A stretch of DNA of 64,000 nt from Podospora bellae-mahoneyi (taxonomy: Eukaryota > Ascomycota > Sordariomycetes > Sordariales > Podosporaceae), in contig NW_026946359.1 in the NCBI RefSeq assembly GCF_035222275.1, positions 5,952,001-6,016,000 of the forward strand, given 5' to 3'. Shown one piece after another: positions 63,797 through 64,000 of this stretch. Below the pieces are notes generated by a model. It was not told the origin of the DNA and did no database searches. It was given only the letters and a program-made list of their open reading frames with translations. Both the position numbers and the translations under genes were made by a program. Each line of letters starts with the position of its first letter. Position 1 is the first letter of the stretch.

Positions 63797-64000
63797 ATGA
63801 TGGAATACGCACAATATCAACAACAACCACAAAGCGCGCATTCGCAACCACATATTCAGACAGGTTACCCGAGCTCTGCAGGCGGCAATAGCATCACCTC
63901 TCCAGCTCACGGAGTTCAAACATCCCCGATACTCCCTTCTCAGCATCAACAGCCCTCGCCCACGCAAACCCACAACATGTATCAAACTCAGTATGCCATG
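63797..64000 (+). CDS. Partial Gln/Pro-rich protein, resembles HapB/NF-YA N-terminus
   Basis: Truncated by the window end. The ATG at 63797 (a second ATG follows at 63800) opens 68 codons with no stop: MMEYAQYQQQPQSAHSQPHI, then SITSPAHG, SPILPSQHQQ and MYQTQY. The Gln/His/Pro/Ser-rich, unstructured composition with ITSPAH and SPILPSQ resembles what I recall of the N-terminus of filamentous-fungal HapB, the NF-YA subunit of the CCAAT-binding complex. The diagnostic CBF-B DNA-binding domain would lie outside the window, so the identity is a guess. Other Gln-rich transcription factors remain possible. The coding start itself is credible: it follows a long CT-rich leader and the frame is open to the end. 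Confidence 0.5.
   Translation, partial: MMEYAQYQQQPQSAHSQPHIQTGYPSSAGGNSITSPAHGVQTSPILPSQHQQPSPTQTHNMYQTQYAM

Overview
The window looks like nuclear DNA of a filamentous ascomycete, most likely a Sordariomycete (Sordariales-like). Reasons: introns are short (about 50-70 bp) with GT..AG ends and CTAAC-like branch sites; coding regions are GC-rich at third codon positions; the gene set is fungal (RAX2, LCL3, a Dpy-30/SDC1 protein, a fungal FAN1); and there is an intron-bearing tRNA-Ile. I see no transposon, CRISPR array, rRNA or virus-derived gene.

Layout. 0-10.5 kb: a Cys/His-rich unknown gene, the mitochondrial nuclease LCL3, the polarity landmark RAX2 and tRNA-Ile(AAT). 10.5-32.3 kb: a gene-poor tract carrying only one confident gene, a C2H2 zinc-finger regulator at 21.7-23.0 kb, plus microsatellites, a degenerate purine-rich repeat field and one possibly frameshifted ORF. 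32.3-48.2 kb: a dense housekeeping block with SF3B1/HSH155 (-), a UBE3D/IPA1-like gene (+), OGG1 (-), U2AF large subunit (+), RPS13 (+), SDC1 (-) and FAN1 (+). 50.9-52.0 kb: a Ser/Ala/Pro-rich conserved-looking unknown (-). 52.0-63.8 kb: a second gene-poor tract that probably holds the long upstream region of a Gln/Pro-rich gene starting at 63797 and running off the end; its N-terminus resembles the HapB/NF-YA CCAAT-binding subunit.

Functionally the dense block groups pre-mRNA processing (SF3B1, U2AF65, IPA1-like), DNA repair (OGG1, FAN1), chromatin (SDC1 of COMPASS) and translation (RPS13). SF3B1 and U2AF65 are physical partners in branch-site recognition. The interacting motifs, three ULMs in SF3B1 and the UHM of U2AF65, can both be read here.

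Most genes needed manual exon joining. Exon boundaries come from splice-site consensus plus protein-family continuity and were not checked by RNA. The points I find most worth a look are a GC-AG terminal intron in the U2AF65 gene itself, an SDC1 acceptor abutting a CAG/CAA tract (tandem NAG acceptors), a long structured intron 2 in RPS13, and seven CCAAT boxes in 157 bp upstream of the putative CCAAT-binding-factor gene.
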